Part shown: positions 47,508-55,528 of the stretch, piece by piece
Layout: each line of letters opens with the position of its first letter
Numbering within the stretch: the stretch's first letter is position 1
DNA from: an uncultured Gemmatimonadota bacterium
Lineage (GTDB): Bacteria; Gemmatimonadota; Gemmatimonadetes; Gemmatimonadales; GWC2-71-9
Direction: 5' to 3'
DNA length: 64,000 nt
Assembly (NCBI GenBank): GCA_946887295.1
Contig: CAMPKP010000002.1
Coordinates: 10,367 to 74,366 of the forward strand
Made by a program: the position numbers and the translations under genes
The notes under the pieces: generated by a model
Databases searched by the model: none
Seen by the model: the letters and a program-made list of their open reading frames with translations, nothing else
Told to the model about the DNA's origin: nothing

Positions 47508-48704
47508 ATGTCCGGTGCCATCGATGGGAGCCGTCTGCGCGACCCCCTGCTGCGACCCATCGCCGACAAGGTGACGGCGGGTGAGCGACTCAGTGCCACC
47601 GAGGGGGTCACGCTCTACGCGACCACCGATCTCCTGGGGCTCGGCGTGCTCGCCGACTTCGCCAACCGGCGGAGAAACGGCGACCGGGTCTTCTTCTCGG
47701 CCAACCAGCACATCAATCCGACCAACGTGTGCATCCTGCGGAACACCTGCGTGTTCTGCTCCTTCGCCCGCATGCCCAAGGAAGACGGGGCCTACACCCG
47801 CTCGCTGGACGAGGTCTTCCACGAGGCCGAGCAGGCCCGCGGCATGCCGACCCGGGAGTTTCACATCGTAGGCGGACTTCACCCCAAGCTCAGGCTCGCC
47901 TACTACACCGACATGATCCGGGGGCTCAAGCAGCGGCATCCGCAGGTACACGTGAAGGCCCTCACGGCGGTCGAGATCGCGCATCTCGCGCGGATCGAGA
48001 AGATCTCCGAGCGCGAGGTGCTCGTCGCCCTGAAGGAGTCGGGTCTCACCAGCCTGCCTGGAGGCGGCGCCGAGGTCTTCAGCACCGCGGTCCGCGCCAC
48101 CATCGCCGAGCGCAAGCTGACGGGAGAGGAGTGGCTCCGCGTGCACCGCGTGGCCCACGAGCTGGGAATCCCCACCAACTGCACCATGCTCTATGGACAC
48201 GTGGAGACTGCGGAGGACCGGATCGCGCACCTGGAGCAGCTGCGGGCGCTGCAGGACGACACCGGCGGCTTCCTGACCTACATCCCCCTGGCGTACCATC
48301 CCGACCACAACGAGCTGGGCGAGGAGATGGGACGAGTGGGGACCGCGACGACCGGCTACGAGGATCTCAAGAACATCGCGGTCGCCCGGCTCTTCCTGGA
48401 CAACGTTCCCCACGTGAAGACGCACTGGCCCATGGTGACGCCGTTCCTCTCGCAGATCGCGCTGGAGTTCGGCTGCGACGACGTCGAGGGGACCGTGGTC
48501 TACGAGCGGATCTACCACGAGGCCGGCGCGCACACCGACATGCACCTGCCCTATCTCGAGCTGGTGCGGCTGATCCGCGGGGCCGGAAAGCGGCCGGTGG
48601 AGCGCGACAGTCTGTATCGACCGGTGCGGGAGCAGTTCGACGATCCTCCGCCGGAGCCTTCGATGCGGCGGGGCGGTGCGCTGCCGGTGGTGCACGCGGC
48701 ATGA
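47508..48704 (+). CDS. mqnE: Aminofutalosine synthase MqnE (radical SAM)
   Basis: MqnE joins chorismate-derived carboxyvinyl-oxybenzoate to the ribose of SAM, giving aminofutalosine in menaquinone synthesis. The 398-residue protein follows the family closely, with FFSANQHINPTNVC, FARMPKEDGAYT and FHIVGGLHP. The cluster cysteines are Cys75, Cys81 and Cys84 (CILRNTCVFC), that is C-x5-C-x2-C and not the usual C-x3-C-x2-C. The bases are unambiguous and the frame is intact on both sides. The start has a strong ribosome-binding site. It overlaps mqnA by 4 bases. Confidence 0.92.
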   Translation: MSGAIDGSRLRDPLLRPIADKVTAGERLSATEGVTLYATTDLLGLGVLADFANRRRNGDRVFFSANQHINPTNVCILRNTCVFCSFARMPKEDGAYTRSLDEVFHEAEQARGMPTREFHIVGGLHPKLRLAYYTDMIRGLKQRHPQVHVKALTAVEIAHLARIEKISEREVLVALKESGLTSLPGGGAEVFSTAVRATIAERKLTGEEWLRVHRVAHELGIPTNCTMLYGHVETAEDRIAHLEQLRALQDDTGGFLTYIPLAYHPDHNELGEEMGRVGTATTGYEDLKNIAVARLFLDNVPHVKTHWPMVTPFLSQIALEFGCDDVEGTVVYERIYHEAGAHTDMHLPYLELVRLIRGAGKRPVERDSLYRPVREQFDDPPPEPSMRRGGALPVVHAA

Positions 48705-49522
48705 AGCTCGGGCGCATCCCCTGGATCAACTGCTATCCCGTCTACGCCGCCATCGACCGGGGACTGGTGGGGGTGCCCGCCGCACTGGTGAGCGGCACGG
48801 CTTCGGAGCTGAACGACCTGCTCGCCGCCGGTGAGCTGCAGGTGAGTGTCGTCTCCGCGGTGGAGTACGCCAGGAACGCGGCCAAGTACCATCTCCTGCC
48901 GGATCTGGCCATCACCTGCGACGGCCCGGTCCACAGCGTCGCGCTCTTCTCGAAGCGCCCCGCCGCCGAGCTCGACGGGCGGACCATCCTCGTGACCGCT
49001 TCGTCGCGGACCTCCGTGCTCCTCCTGGATCTCCTCTGCCGTCACCGCTGGAGCGTGCGCCCCAACTTCGCCTCGGCCCGGGCCGAGGCGCCCGACCTCG
49101 CCGCGCTCGACGGGCTCCCCCACGAGGCCGTGCTCGTGATCGGCGACGCCGCGCTGCTCCTCGCCGCGGAGGAGCGGTACCCGGTGCGAATCGATCTGGG
49201 GGCGGCGTGGAAGGAATGGACCGGGCTCCCCTTCGTGTTCGCCGTGTGGGCCTCGCGGCGCGATGCGCGGCCCGCGGGAGTACAGGCGGTGTACCGAGGG
49301 CTCCTGGAATCGCGCGCCTGGGGCCTCTCGCACCTGGACGAGCTGGCCCGGGAGGCGCACCGGCGCACCGGCGTCGAGGAGCGAGCCTGCCGCGCCTATC
49401 TGGCCGACCTGGACTACGCCCTCTCGTACCGCCACCTGGCGGGGCTCACCGACTTCTTCCGCCGGCTGGCGCAGGAAGGGCTGGTGCCGGACGGATCGCT
49501 CTCGTTCATCTCGGCGGCCTAG
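48701..49522 (+). CDS. mqnA: Chorismate dehydratase MqnA
   Basis: MqnA dehydrates chorismate to 3-[(1-carboxyvinyl)oxy]benzoate, the first step of the futalosine pathway and the substrate of MqnE. The 273-residue protein has a periplasmic-binding-protein-like fold and begins GRIPWINCYPVY, with SGTASELNDLLAAGELQVSVVS in part and FVFAVWASR later. It starts at ATG 48701 overlapping the mqnE stop, which fits enzymes of consecutive steps. Confidence 0.92.
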   Translation: MKLGRIPWINCYPVYAAIDRGLVGVPAALVSGTASELNDLLAAGELQVSVVSAVEYARNAAKYHLLPDLAITCDGPVHSVALFSKRPAAELDGRTILVTASSRTSVLLLDLLCRHRWSVRPNFASARAEAPDLAALDGLPHEAVLVIGDAALLLAAEERYPVRIDLGAAWKEWTGLPFVFAVWASRRDARPAGVQAVYRGLLESRAWGLSHLDELAREAHRRTGVEERACRAYLADLDYALSYRHLAGLTDFFRRLAQEGLVPDGSLSFISAA

Positions 49523-49588
49523 GCGGCCGGCAGACGGTCGGGACCCGGATGGAGCAGTCGAGGTGACAACAGCTAAAGGACTGGCACC

Positions 49589-50647
49589 GTGAGCGTTGTA
49601 GATCGCAACTCAAGTGAGTTCAAAGCCCTGCTGGAGCTCTACGACCGGGCCCCGCTCCTCGAGCTCGGGCAGCTTGCCGACGCGGAGCGCTGGCGGCGCC
49701 ATCCCGAGAGCGTGGTCACCTACATCATCGATCGCAACATCAACTACACCAACGTCTGCGTGGCCGACTGCCAGTTCTGCGCGTTCTACCGCCGGCCCCG
49801 GCACGCGGAGGGGTACGTCCTGAGCTTCGAGGAGATCGGCGCGAAGATCGACGAGTGCAAGGCGATCGGCGGCGTGCAGATCCTCCTGCAGGGCGGCCAC
49901 AACCCGTACATCCCGTTCGAGTGGTATCTCGACCTGATGCGCTACATCAAGCGCAACCATCCGATCCACATCCACGGCTTCTCGCCCTCGGAGATCGTGT
50001 TCTTCAGCGAGCGGTTCGGCCTGGGCGTCGCTGAGGTCGTGCGCGAGCTGCGGGAGGCGGGGCTCGACAGCGTTCCCGGCGGCGGCGGCGAGATCCTGGT
50101 GGACGAGATCCGGGAGCGCGTGGCGAAGAAGAAGGCCCAGACCGAGGAGTGGCTGGGAGTGCAGGAGGAGGCCCACCGCCAGGGGATGAAGACCTCGGTG
50201 ACCATGATGTACGGCCTCGGCGAGACGTCCGCCGACCGGCTCGAGCACCTGTTCCGGGTGCGCGACCTTCAGTCCCGCACCGGTGGGTTCACGGCGTTCA
50301 TCTGCTGGCCGCTGCAGCCCGAAGGCACGCCCGGGATGTCCCATTATCAGAAGACCGACGCGGTGACCTACCTGCGTACCCTCGCGCTCGCCCGGGTCGT
50401 GCTGGACAACGTGCCCAACCTGCAATCCTCCTGGGTCACCATGGGGCACAAGGTGGGGCAGGTCGCCCTCCGATTCGGTGCCAACGACTACGGCAGCCTG
50501 ATGATGGAGGAGAACGTCGTGTCCGCGGCCGGGACCACCTACCGGACGACGCTCGGCGAGATCGACCGCATCATCCGCGATGCGGGATACCAGCCCCGCC
50601 GGCGGCGCCAGGACTACACCGTGCTCGAGGAGGTGGCGGCGGCATGA
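49589..50647 (+). CDS. mqnC: Cyclic dehypoxanthinyl futalosine synthase MqnC (radical SAM)
   Basis: MqnC cyclises dehypoxanthine futalosine in menaquinone synthesis. The 352-residue protein has the normal radical-SAM motif with Cys57, Cys61 and Cys64 (CVADCQFC), DRNINYTNVC before it, LLQGGHNPYIPFEWY and DSVPGGGGEIL. The start is GTG 49589 with AAAGGA eight bases upstream. mqnB and mqnD, needed between MqnE and MqnC and after it, are not in the window. Confidence 0.95.
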   Translation: MSVVDRNSSEFKALLELYDRAPLLELGQLADAERWRRHPESVVTYIIDRNINYTNVCVADCQFCAFYRRPRHAEGYVLSFEEIGAKIDECKAIGGVQILLQGGHNPYIPFEWYLDLMRYIKRNHPIHIHGFSPSEIVFFSERFGLGVAEVVRELREAGLDSVPGGGGEILVDEIRERVAKKKAQTEEWLGVQEEAHRQGMKTSVTMMYGLGETSADRLEHLFRVRDLQSRTGGFTAFICWPLQPEGTPGMSHYQKTDAVTYLRTLALARVVLDNVPNLQSSWVTMGHKVGQVALRFGANDYGSLMMEENVVSAAGTTYRTTLGEIDRIIRDAGYQPRRRRQDYTVLEEVAAA

Positions 50648-50675
50648 GACCCGCCGCCGCCGCGCGCTCTCCCCG

Positions 50676-51149
50676 ATGAGAGTCGGCATCGGCTACGATT
50701 CCCACCGGTTCACCGACACGCGTCCATTGGTCCTGGCCGGGGTGCGGATCCCGGGCGAGCGCGGGCTCTCCGGCCATTCGGACGCCGATGCCGTCGCGCA
50801 CGCGCTGACCGACGCCATCCTGGGTGCCGCCGCCGCCGGAAACATCGGACAGCTCTTTCCCGATACCGATCCCCGGTGGAAGGACGCGGACTCGATGGAG
50901 CTCCTGCGCACCGCGCACGAGCTGGTGCGCGGGCGCGGTCACGCGCTGGTGCAGGCGGATCTCACGGTCATCACCGAGGCGCCGCGCCTCGGCCCCCACC
51001 TGACGGCGATGGCGGCGTCGCTGGCGGAGCGGCTGGGGCTGCCGGCCGGCGCCATCGGGGTGAAGGCCAAGACCAACGAGGGGATGGGATTCATCGGGAG
51101 GGGGGAAGGGCTGGCCGTCATCGCGGTCGCCCTGCTGGAGGCCCGCTGA
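50676..51149 (+). CDS. ispF: 2-C-methyl-D-erythritol 2,4-cyclodiphosphate synthase
   Basis: IspF makes the cyclic diphosphate intermediate of the non-mevalonate isoprenoid route, which supplies the menaquinone side chain. The 157-residue protein has the metal ligands in GIGYDSHRF and LSGHSDADAVAHALTDA, and the C-terminal KAKTNEGMGFIGRGEG. The ATG at 50676 lies 28 bases after mqnC. The next gene appears to overlap its stop codon. Confidence 0.95.
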   Translation: MRVGIGYDSHRFTDTRPLVLAGVRIPGERGLSGHSDADAVAHALTDAILGAAAAGNIGQLFPDTDPRWKDADSMELLRTAHELVRGRGHALVQADLTVITEAPRLGPHLTAMAASLAERLGLPAGAIGVKAKTNEGMGFIGRGEGLAVIAVALLEAR

Positions 51150-52216
51150 TCGAAACCCTGCTGGACTGGGTCTCGAGTCTACCACCGGCGGCCGTGTATG
51201 GGGTTCTCGCCCTGCTCGCCGCGGTGGAGAACGTCGTTCCGCCGGTCCCCTCCGACGCCGCGGTCGCGCTGGGCGCATTCCTCTCCCACCGCGGCGTCAC
51301 GACACCCCTCCTCGTCTTCCTGGTCACCTGGATCTCCAACCTCGCGGGCGCCGGCCTGGTCTACCTGGCCGCGCGCCGATTCGGGCACAGGCTCTTCGCC
51401 AGCCGCACCGGCCGCCGGCTGCTGGCGCCCCGCTCGCTCGCCGTCATCGAGCGCGAGTATCTCCGCTTCGGGATCGTCGGCATCTTCCTCAGCCGTTTTC
51501 TCCCGGGGATACGGGCCGTCGTCCCGCCGTTCGCGGGACTGGTGCGCCTCGGCGCGGTCCGCACCTTCGTGCCGATGGCGGTTGCCTCCGCGATCTGGTA
51601 CGGCGGCATCACCGCCGCGGGCTCGCTCATCGGCTCCCGGTGGGAGCGCATCCTCGCCGTGCTGGAGGACGTGAACCGCACGATGTGGATCGTGACGGTT
51701 CTGCTCGTCGCGGGCCTCGCCGTCTGGTACTGGAGGCGACGGCGCCGCAGGGCGAGCGAGCGGCTGTGGCACGCCACCCGCGACGCGCTGGACCCCTCGG
51801 CGCCGTCGTTTCTCCGGGGGACCGAGCTCGCCGAGGGGTCGGCCCGAGAGGCCGCCGCCCTCCTGGTGCTCGAGATCGCCTACGCCGATCCCGTCCTGAC
51901 ATCCGAGGACCGCGAGCTCGTCGCCCGGCACCTGCGGGAGCGGTGGGGACTCGAGAGAAGCGGGTCACTGCCGGAGCCCGCGCCGGAGGAGGAGCGGCGG
52001 ACTCGCTTCGCGCTCTATGCCGGGCGTCTTCGCGAGCGCTTCGGACGGGCCGAGCGGCTCGCGCTGGTGGAGCGGATGTGGACGGTCGCGTTCGGCGATG
52101 GCGCGATAGGCGCCCAGGAGGACCGGGTGATGGCGGTTGCCGCCGAGCTGCTCGACGTCCGGCCGGCCGACGTCGCGGACGTCCGCCTGCGTCTCCGGAC
52201 CAGGCGCGAGGAATGA
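51146..52216 (+). CDS. DedA family membrane protein fused to a TerB-like domain
   Basis: The N-terminal 200 residues form a DedA/SNARE-associated membrane domain: ENVVPPVPSDAAVALGAF, the loop EREYLRFGIVGIFLSRFLPG with the conserved F-x-R-x-x-P-G, and several helices. DedA proteins are thought to be lipid or proton-coupled transporters. After a basic stretch (WRRRRRRASE) at about residue 205, the last 130 residues look like a TerB-type helical domain with DPVLTSEDRELVARHL and AFGDGAIGAQEDRVMAVA. No ATG, GTG or TTG exists in frame between the ispF interior and the conserved N-terminus; CTG at 51146, overlapping the ispF stop as CTGA with GGAGG just upstream, is the best start. Confidence 0.78.
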   Translation: MIETLLDWVSSLPPAAVYGVLALLAAVENVVPPVPSDAAVALGAFLSHRGVTTPLLVFLVTWISNLAGAGLVYLAARRFGHRLFASRTGRRLLAPRSLAVIEREYLRFGIVGIFLSRFLPGIRAVVPPFAGLVRLGAVRTFVPMAVASAIWYGGITAAGSLIGSRWERILAVLEDVNRTMWIVTVLLVAGLAVWYWRRRRRRASERLWHATRDALDPSAPSFLRGTELAEGSAREAAALLVLEIAYADPVLTSEDRELVARHLRERWGLERSGSLPEPAPEEERRTRFALYAGRLRERFGRAERLALVERMWTVAFGDGAIGAQEDRVMAVAAELLDVRPADVADVRLRLRTRREE

Positions 52217-53133
52217 CGGTCCCGGCCGTCAGGGACCAGATCGACCGCGAGTTCTGGCTCGAGGGCTTCCGGGACTTCCTCTCCCTCGAGGCCGGCCACA
52301 GCCAGAACACGGTCGAGGCCTATCTTCGCGATCTTCGCAGGATGGGGGAGTTCGCGCTCTCCCGCGGAGTGCACGACCCGGGCCGGGTGGGACGGCCGCT
52401 GCTGCGCGACTTCGTCTACCTGCTCAAGGATCTCGGGCTCAGCGCCGCCACCATCCGCCGTGAGGTCTCGGCCATCCGCACCTACTACGGATTCCTGGTG
52501 GGTGAGGGGCGCGTCGCGGAGGATCCGAGCGACCGGCTGGAGACTCCGCGCCGGGGACGCACGCTTCCCGACACGCTGAGCGTCCGCGAGGTCGAGGCCC
52601 TCATCACGGCGCCCGGCATCGACGATCCCCTCGGCTGGCGCGACCGGGCGTTGCTGGAGCTGGGCTACGGCGCGGGGCTCCGGGTCTCGGAGCTCTGCGG
52701 CCTGACCCTCACGGACCTCCTCTTGCCCGAGAGCCTGGTGCGGATTCTGGGGAAGGGCGGCAAGCAGCGCCTGGTGCCGATCGGGAGAAATACCATCGGC
52801 TCGGTGTCCGTCTACCTTCACTCGCTCCGCCCCACGCTCGATCGCGGGAAGAGCGGCGGACGGGTTCTGCTGAACGCCAGGGGCGAGCCGCTCTCCCGGG
52901 TGGGAGCGTGGGGCATCGTCAAGCGCGCGACCGGGCGCGCCGGCATCGCGAAGCGGGTCACCCCCCACACGCTGCGGCACAGCTTCGCGACCCATCTGCT
53001 CGAGGGAGGTGCGGACCTTCGCGCCGTGCAGGAGATGCTCGGCCATGCGGACCTCTCCACGACCCAGATCTACACCCACGTGGATCGCGAGTACCTGCGG
53101 TCCGTTCACAAGCAGTACCACCCCCGCGGCTGA
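52213..53133 (+). CDS. Tyrosine recombinase XerC/XerD
   Basis: This 306-residue protein is a Xer-type site-specific recombinase that resolves chromosome dimers at dif. The N-terminal SAM-like core-binding domain covers about residues 1-95. The catalytic domain has GAGLRVSEL (Arg), HTLRHSFATHLLEGG (His-x-x-Arg), LGHADLSTTQIYTHV (His) and the nucleophile Tyr287. Full length and single-copy context suggest the housekeeping enzyme; XerC and XerD cannot be separated by eye. It overlaps the DedA gene by 4 bases and is followed 1 base later by the tolC-like gene. Confidence 0.92.
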   Translation: MTVPAVRDQIDREFWLEGFRDFLSLEAGHSQNTVEAYLRDLRRMGEFALSRGVHDPGRVGRPLLRDFVYLLKDLGLSAATIRREVSAIRTYYGFLVGEGRVAEDPSDRLETPRRGRTLPDTLSVREVEALITAPGIDDPLGWRDRALLELGYGAGLRVSELCGLTLTDLLLPESLVRILGKGGKQRLVPIGRNTIGSVSVYLHSLRPTLDRGKSGGRVLLNARGEPLSRVGAWGIVKRATGRAGIAKRVTPHTLRHSFATHLLEGGADLRAVQEMLGHADLSTTQIYTHVDREYLRSVHKQYHPRG

Positions 53134-53134
53134 C

Positions 53135-54529
53135 ATGAGCCGCCTCGGCCTGACCGTCGCGATGGCCTGCATCGCATGCGTGCGCTACGAGCCCCTGCCG
53201 CTCGATCCCGCGCTCCACCCGTCCGAGATCCGGCGTCGTGATCTCGCGGACACCGCGCTCGTGGCCCGGGTGGCGCGCTACGCCGGACAGCCACGGGGAA
53301 ACCACTGGACCGCCGACCAGCTCGCGGTCGCGGCGCTGAGCCTCCGCGCCGACCTCCGCCGCCTTCGCGCCGAATGGCGCGCTGCCCGCGCCGGGCTGCG
53401 AACCGCCGGCGAGCGTCCCGCCCCGGGTGCGCAGGCAGACCTCGAGCGGCGCGTTGCCGGCCGTGAGGATGGGAGCCCGTGGGTGGTAGCCGTCGGCGGC
53501 CTCTTCGCGCTCGAGCTCGGCGGCAAGCGCGGGGCCCGGCTGCAGACGGCCCGCGCCGCTCTCGCGCTCGCGGAGGCCCGGCTGGTCTCGGGCGCCTGGG
53601 AGGCGGCGGTCCAGACCCGGCGAGCCGCAACCGCTCTGATGCACGCCTCGGCCGAGGTCGAAGAGACGCGTGAGGAGGTCCGCCTGCTGGAGGTGGTCCA
53701 CGGCCTGGAGCGCGACCGGTTCGCCGAGGCCGCGCTCGGCGCGTCCGAGGTCGCGCGGACCTCGACCGAGATCCAGGCCGCCCGGCTGGATCTCGCCGAG
53801 GCCGGGCATACGGTGCTCGAGTCGAGAGCAGCGCTCGCGGCGACGCTCGCCGTCCCGGTCCGCGCCGTCGAGGAGATCGAGCCGGATCTCGGAGCTCCGG
53901 ACGGCTGCGCCTCGCTGGACGCGGCTGGGAGCGATTCGCTGATCGCCGGAGCGCTGGTCCGGCGCTACGAGGTGTCGCAGGCGCTCGGCGAGTACGCCCT
54001 GGCCGAGTCGCGACTGAGGCTGCAGGTCGCCCGGCAGTACCCCGACCTGGAGCTCGGCCCCGGATTCATCTGGGATCAGGGCGTGAACCGCTGGACCCTC
54101 GGGCTGGCGCTTCCGGCCCTGCTGGGGAGCCGGAACCGCGGGCCCATCCGCGAGGCGGAGGCCGCGAGGGAAGTCGCCGGGCTCAGGGTCGCGGAGGTGC
54201 AGGACTCCGTGCTCGCCGACCTCGAGCTGATGATGCAGCGATGCCGCGGCGCGGCGCTCGAGCTGGTCGCCGCAGACTCCGTGGTCGCGTCCGCGGCCCG
54301 GCTGGTCGAGCGCGACCGCGCGGCCTATCGGCGCGGCGAGACATCCCGCCTCGAGCCCGCTCGGGCCGAGCTTCAACTGCTCCGCGCCGAGCGGGCGCGC
54401 CGCCGCGCCCGGAGAGGGCTCGTGCTTGCGTCGCTCGAGCTCGAGCGCGCGGCCGGAGCCGGGACGAAGGTCACGAGAGCGTGGCCCGATCCGCGCCAGG
54501 ACCCGGAGGAGGAGGCGAGCCCCCAGTGA
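53135..54529 (+). CDS. TolC/CusC-like outer membrane efflux protein
   Basis: This 464-residue protein has a short signal with cysteines near residues 12-15 (VAMACIACVRYEP), consistent with a lipoprotein. The rest is Ala, Arg, Leu and Glu-rich coiled-coil with two repeats of the outer-membrane-factor pattern, including VGGLFALELGGKRGARLQTA and LGLALPALLGSRNRGPIREAE in part. Such proteins form the outer-membrane exit duct of a tripartite pump. It overlaps the membrane-fusion gene by 4 bases, so it is the partner of the RND pump that follows. Confidence 0.85.
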   Translation: MSRLGLTVAMACIACVRYEPLPLDPALHPSEIRRRDLADTALVARVARYAGQPRGNHWTADQLAVAALSLRADLRRLRAEWRAARAGLRTAGERPAPGAQADLERRVAGREDGSPWVVAVGGLFALELGGKRGARLQTARAALALAEARLVSGAWEAAVQTRRAATALMHASAEVEETREEVRLLEVVHGLERDRFAEAALGASEVARTSTEIQAARLDLAEAGHTVLESRAALAATLAVPVRAVEEIEPDLGAPDGCASLDAAGSDSLIAGALVRRYEVSQALGEYALAESRLRLQVARQYPDLELGPGFIWDQGVNRWTLGLALPALLGSRNRGPIREAEAAREVAGLRVAEVQDSVLADLELMMQRCRGAALELVAADSVVASAARLVERDRAAYRRGETSRLEPARAELQLLRAERARRRARRGLVLASLELERAAGAGTKVTRAWPDPRQDPEEEASPQ

Positions 54530-55512
54530 GATCCCGCCTGACAGTCGTCGTGCTCATCATCGCCGCGCTGATCGCGGGGGCCATCGCGCTCCGGGTCCGT
54601 GCGGGACCGCCAGACGGAGAGCCTGCCGCGCGAGAGCCCGACGGCGAGGCTCCCGTGGTCTCGCCCAGCAGGGTCGTGATGCGCGAGGGCGAGGCCCGGG
54701 TGGTGCTCGACTCCGCCGAGATCGCACGACTCGATCTGACGACGGCACCTCTCGTTGCCGCCACGGCGCAGGCGGGCACTCGATTGGCGGGCCAGGTGGT
54801 TCCGGAGCCCGAGCGAACCGTCACCATGCGCGCTCCGGTGTCGGGCCGGCTCACCGCGATCGAGGGTGGTCGCTGGCCTGCTCTCGGCGAGCGTCTCGCG
54901 GCCGGCGCCGCCATCGGCCGTGTCTCCGATGCCCAGCCGCTCACCCTGCCGATCGCCGGTGTGGTGACCGCGGTGGGTGCCAGGCCCGGAGAGATCGTGG
55001 CGGCGGGGCAGGTCCTGCTCGAGCTCGCCGACAACAGCCGGCCGGTGGTGCGGATCGCCTGGCCGGAGGGGGCTGGTCGCCCGAGGGGAAGCCTGATCCT
55101 GCTCGCGCCTTCCGGAGGTACCCGCGTCGATGCGATGCTGATCGGGCCCGCACCCGAGGCGGATCCTCTCACGCGGCTTCCGGCATACCTCTATCGTGCC
55201 CGTGCACGGTGGCCCGGCGCTGTCCCAGGCACGCCGGTGTCGGCCATCCTCCCCGACGGCGGCAGGACCCAGGGCGCGCTGGTGCCCGACCGCGCGGTGG
55301 TGCAGTGGGAGGGGCTCACCTGGGCATACCTGCAGCGTGAGCCGGGAGAGTTCGCGCGGGTACGGGTCACGACCGATCGCCCCGCACCCGGAGGCTGGGT
55401 CGCCGGTCCGCCCCTCGCCGTGGGCGACACCGTCGTGGTAACCGGCGTCCAGGAGCTGCTCTCCGAGGAGTTCCGAGCCCGCGTCACGGTGGGCGAGGAG
55501 TCGGGCGAGTGA
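54526..55512 (+). CDS. RND efflux membrane fusion protein
   Basis: This 328-residue periplasmic adaptor links the inner-membrane RND pump with the outer-membrane duct. It begins with an uncleaved or cleaved membrane anchor (LTVVVLIIAALIAGAIAL). Beta-barrel and lipoyl-like halves are seen in TVTMRAPVSGRLTAIEGG and LTLPIAGVVTAVGARPGEIV. The hairpin between the lipoyl halves is very short, as in the HME (heavy-metal) branch. It has few methionines, so a copper/silver-type Met relay is not evident. GTG 54526 overlaps the tolC-like stop. Confidence 0.83.
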   Translation: MRSRLTVVVLIIAALIAGAIALRVRAGPPDGEPAAREPDGEAPVVSPSRVVMREGEARVVLDSAEIARLDLTTAPLVAATAQAGTRLAGQVVPEPERTVTMRAPVSGRLTAIEGGRWPALGERLAAGAAIGRVSDAQPLTLPIAGVVTAVGARPGEIVAAGQVLLELADNSRPVVRIAWPEGAGRPRGSLILLAPSGGTRVDAMLIGPAPEADPLTRLPAYLYRARARWPGAVPGTPVSAILPDGGRTQGALVPDRAVVQWEGLTWAYLQREPGEFARVRVTTDRPAPGGWVAGPPLAVGDTVVVTGVQELLSEEFRARVTVGEESGE

Positions 55513-55528
55513 GCGGCCTGCACCGCGC

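Noticed and set aside
52213..53133. Tyrosine recombinase as a sign of an integrated mobile element
   Set aside because: It has the length and motifs of housekeeping XerC/XerD, is embedded by overlap in a chromosomal operon, and there are no attachment-site repeats or phage or plasmid genes nearby.
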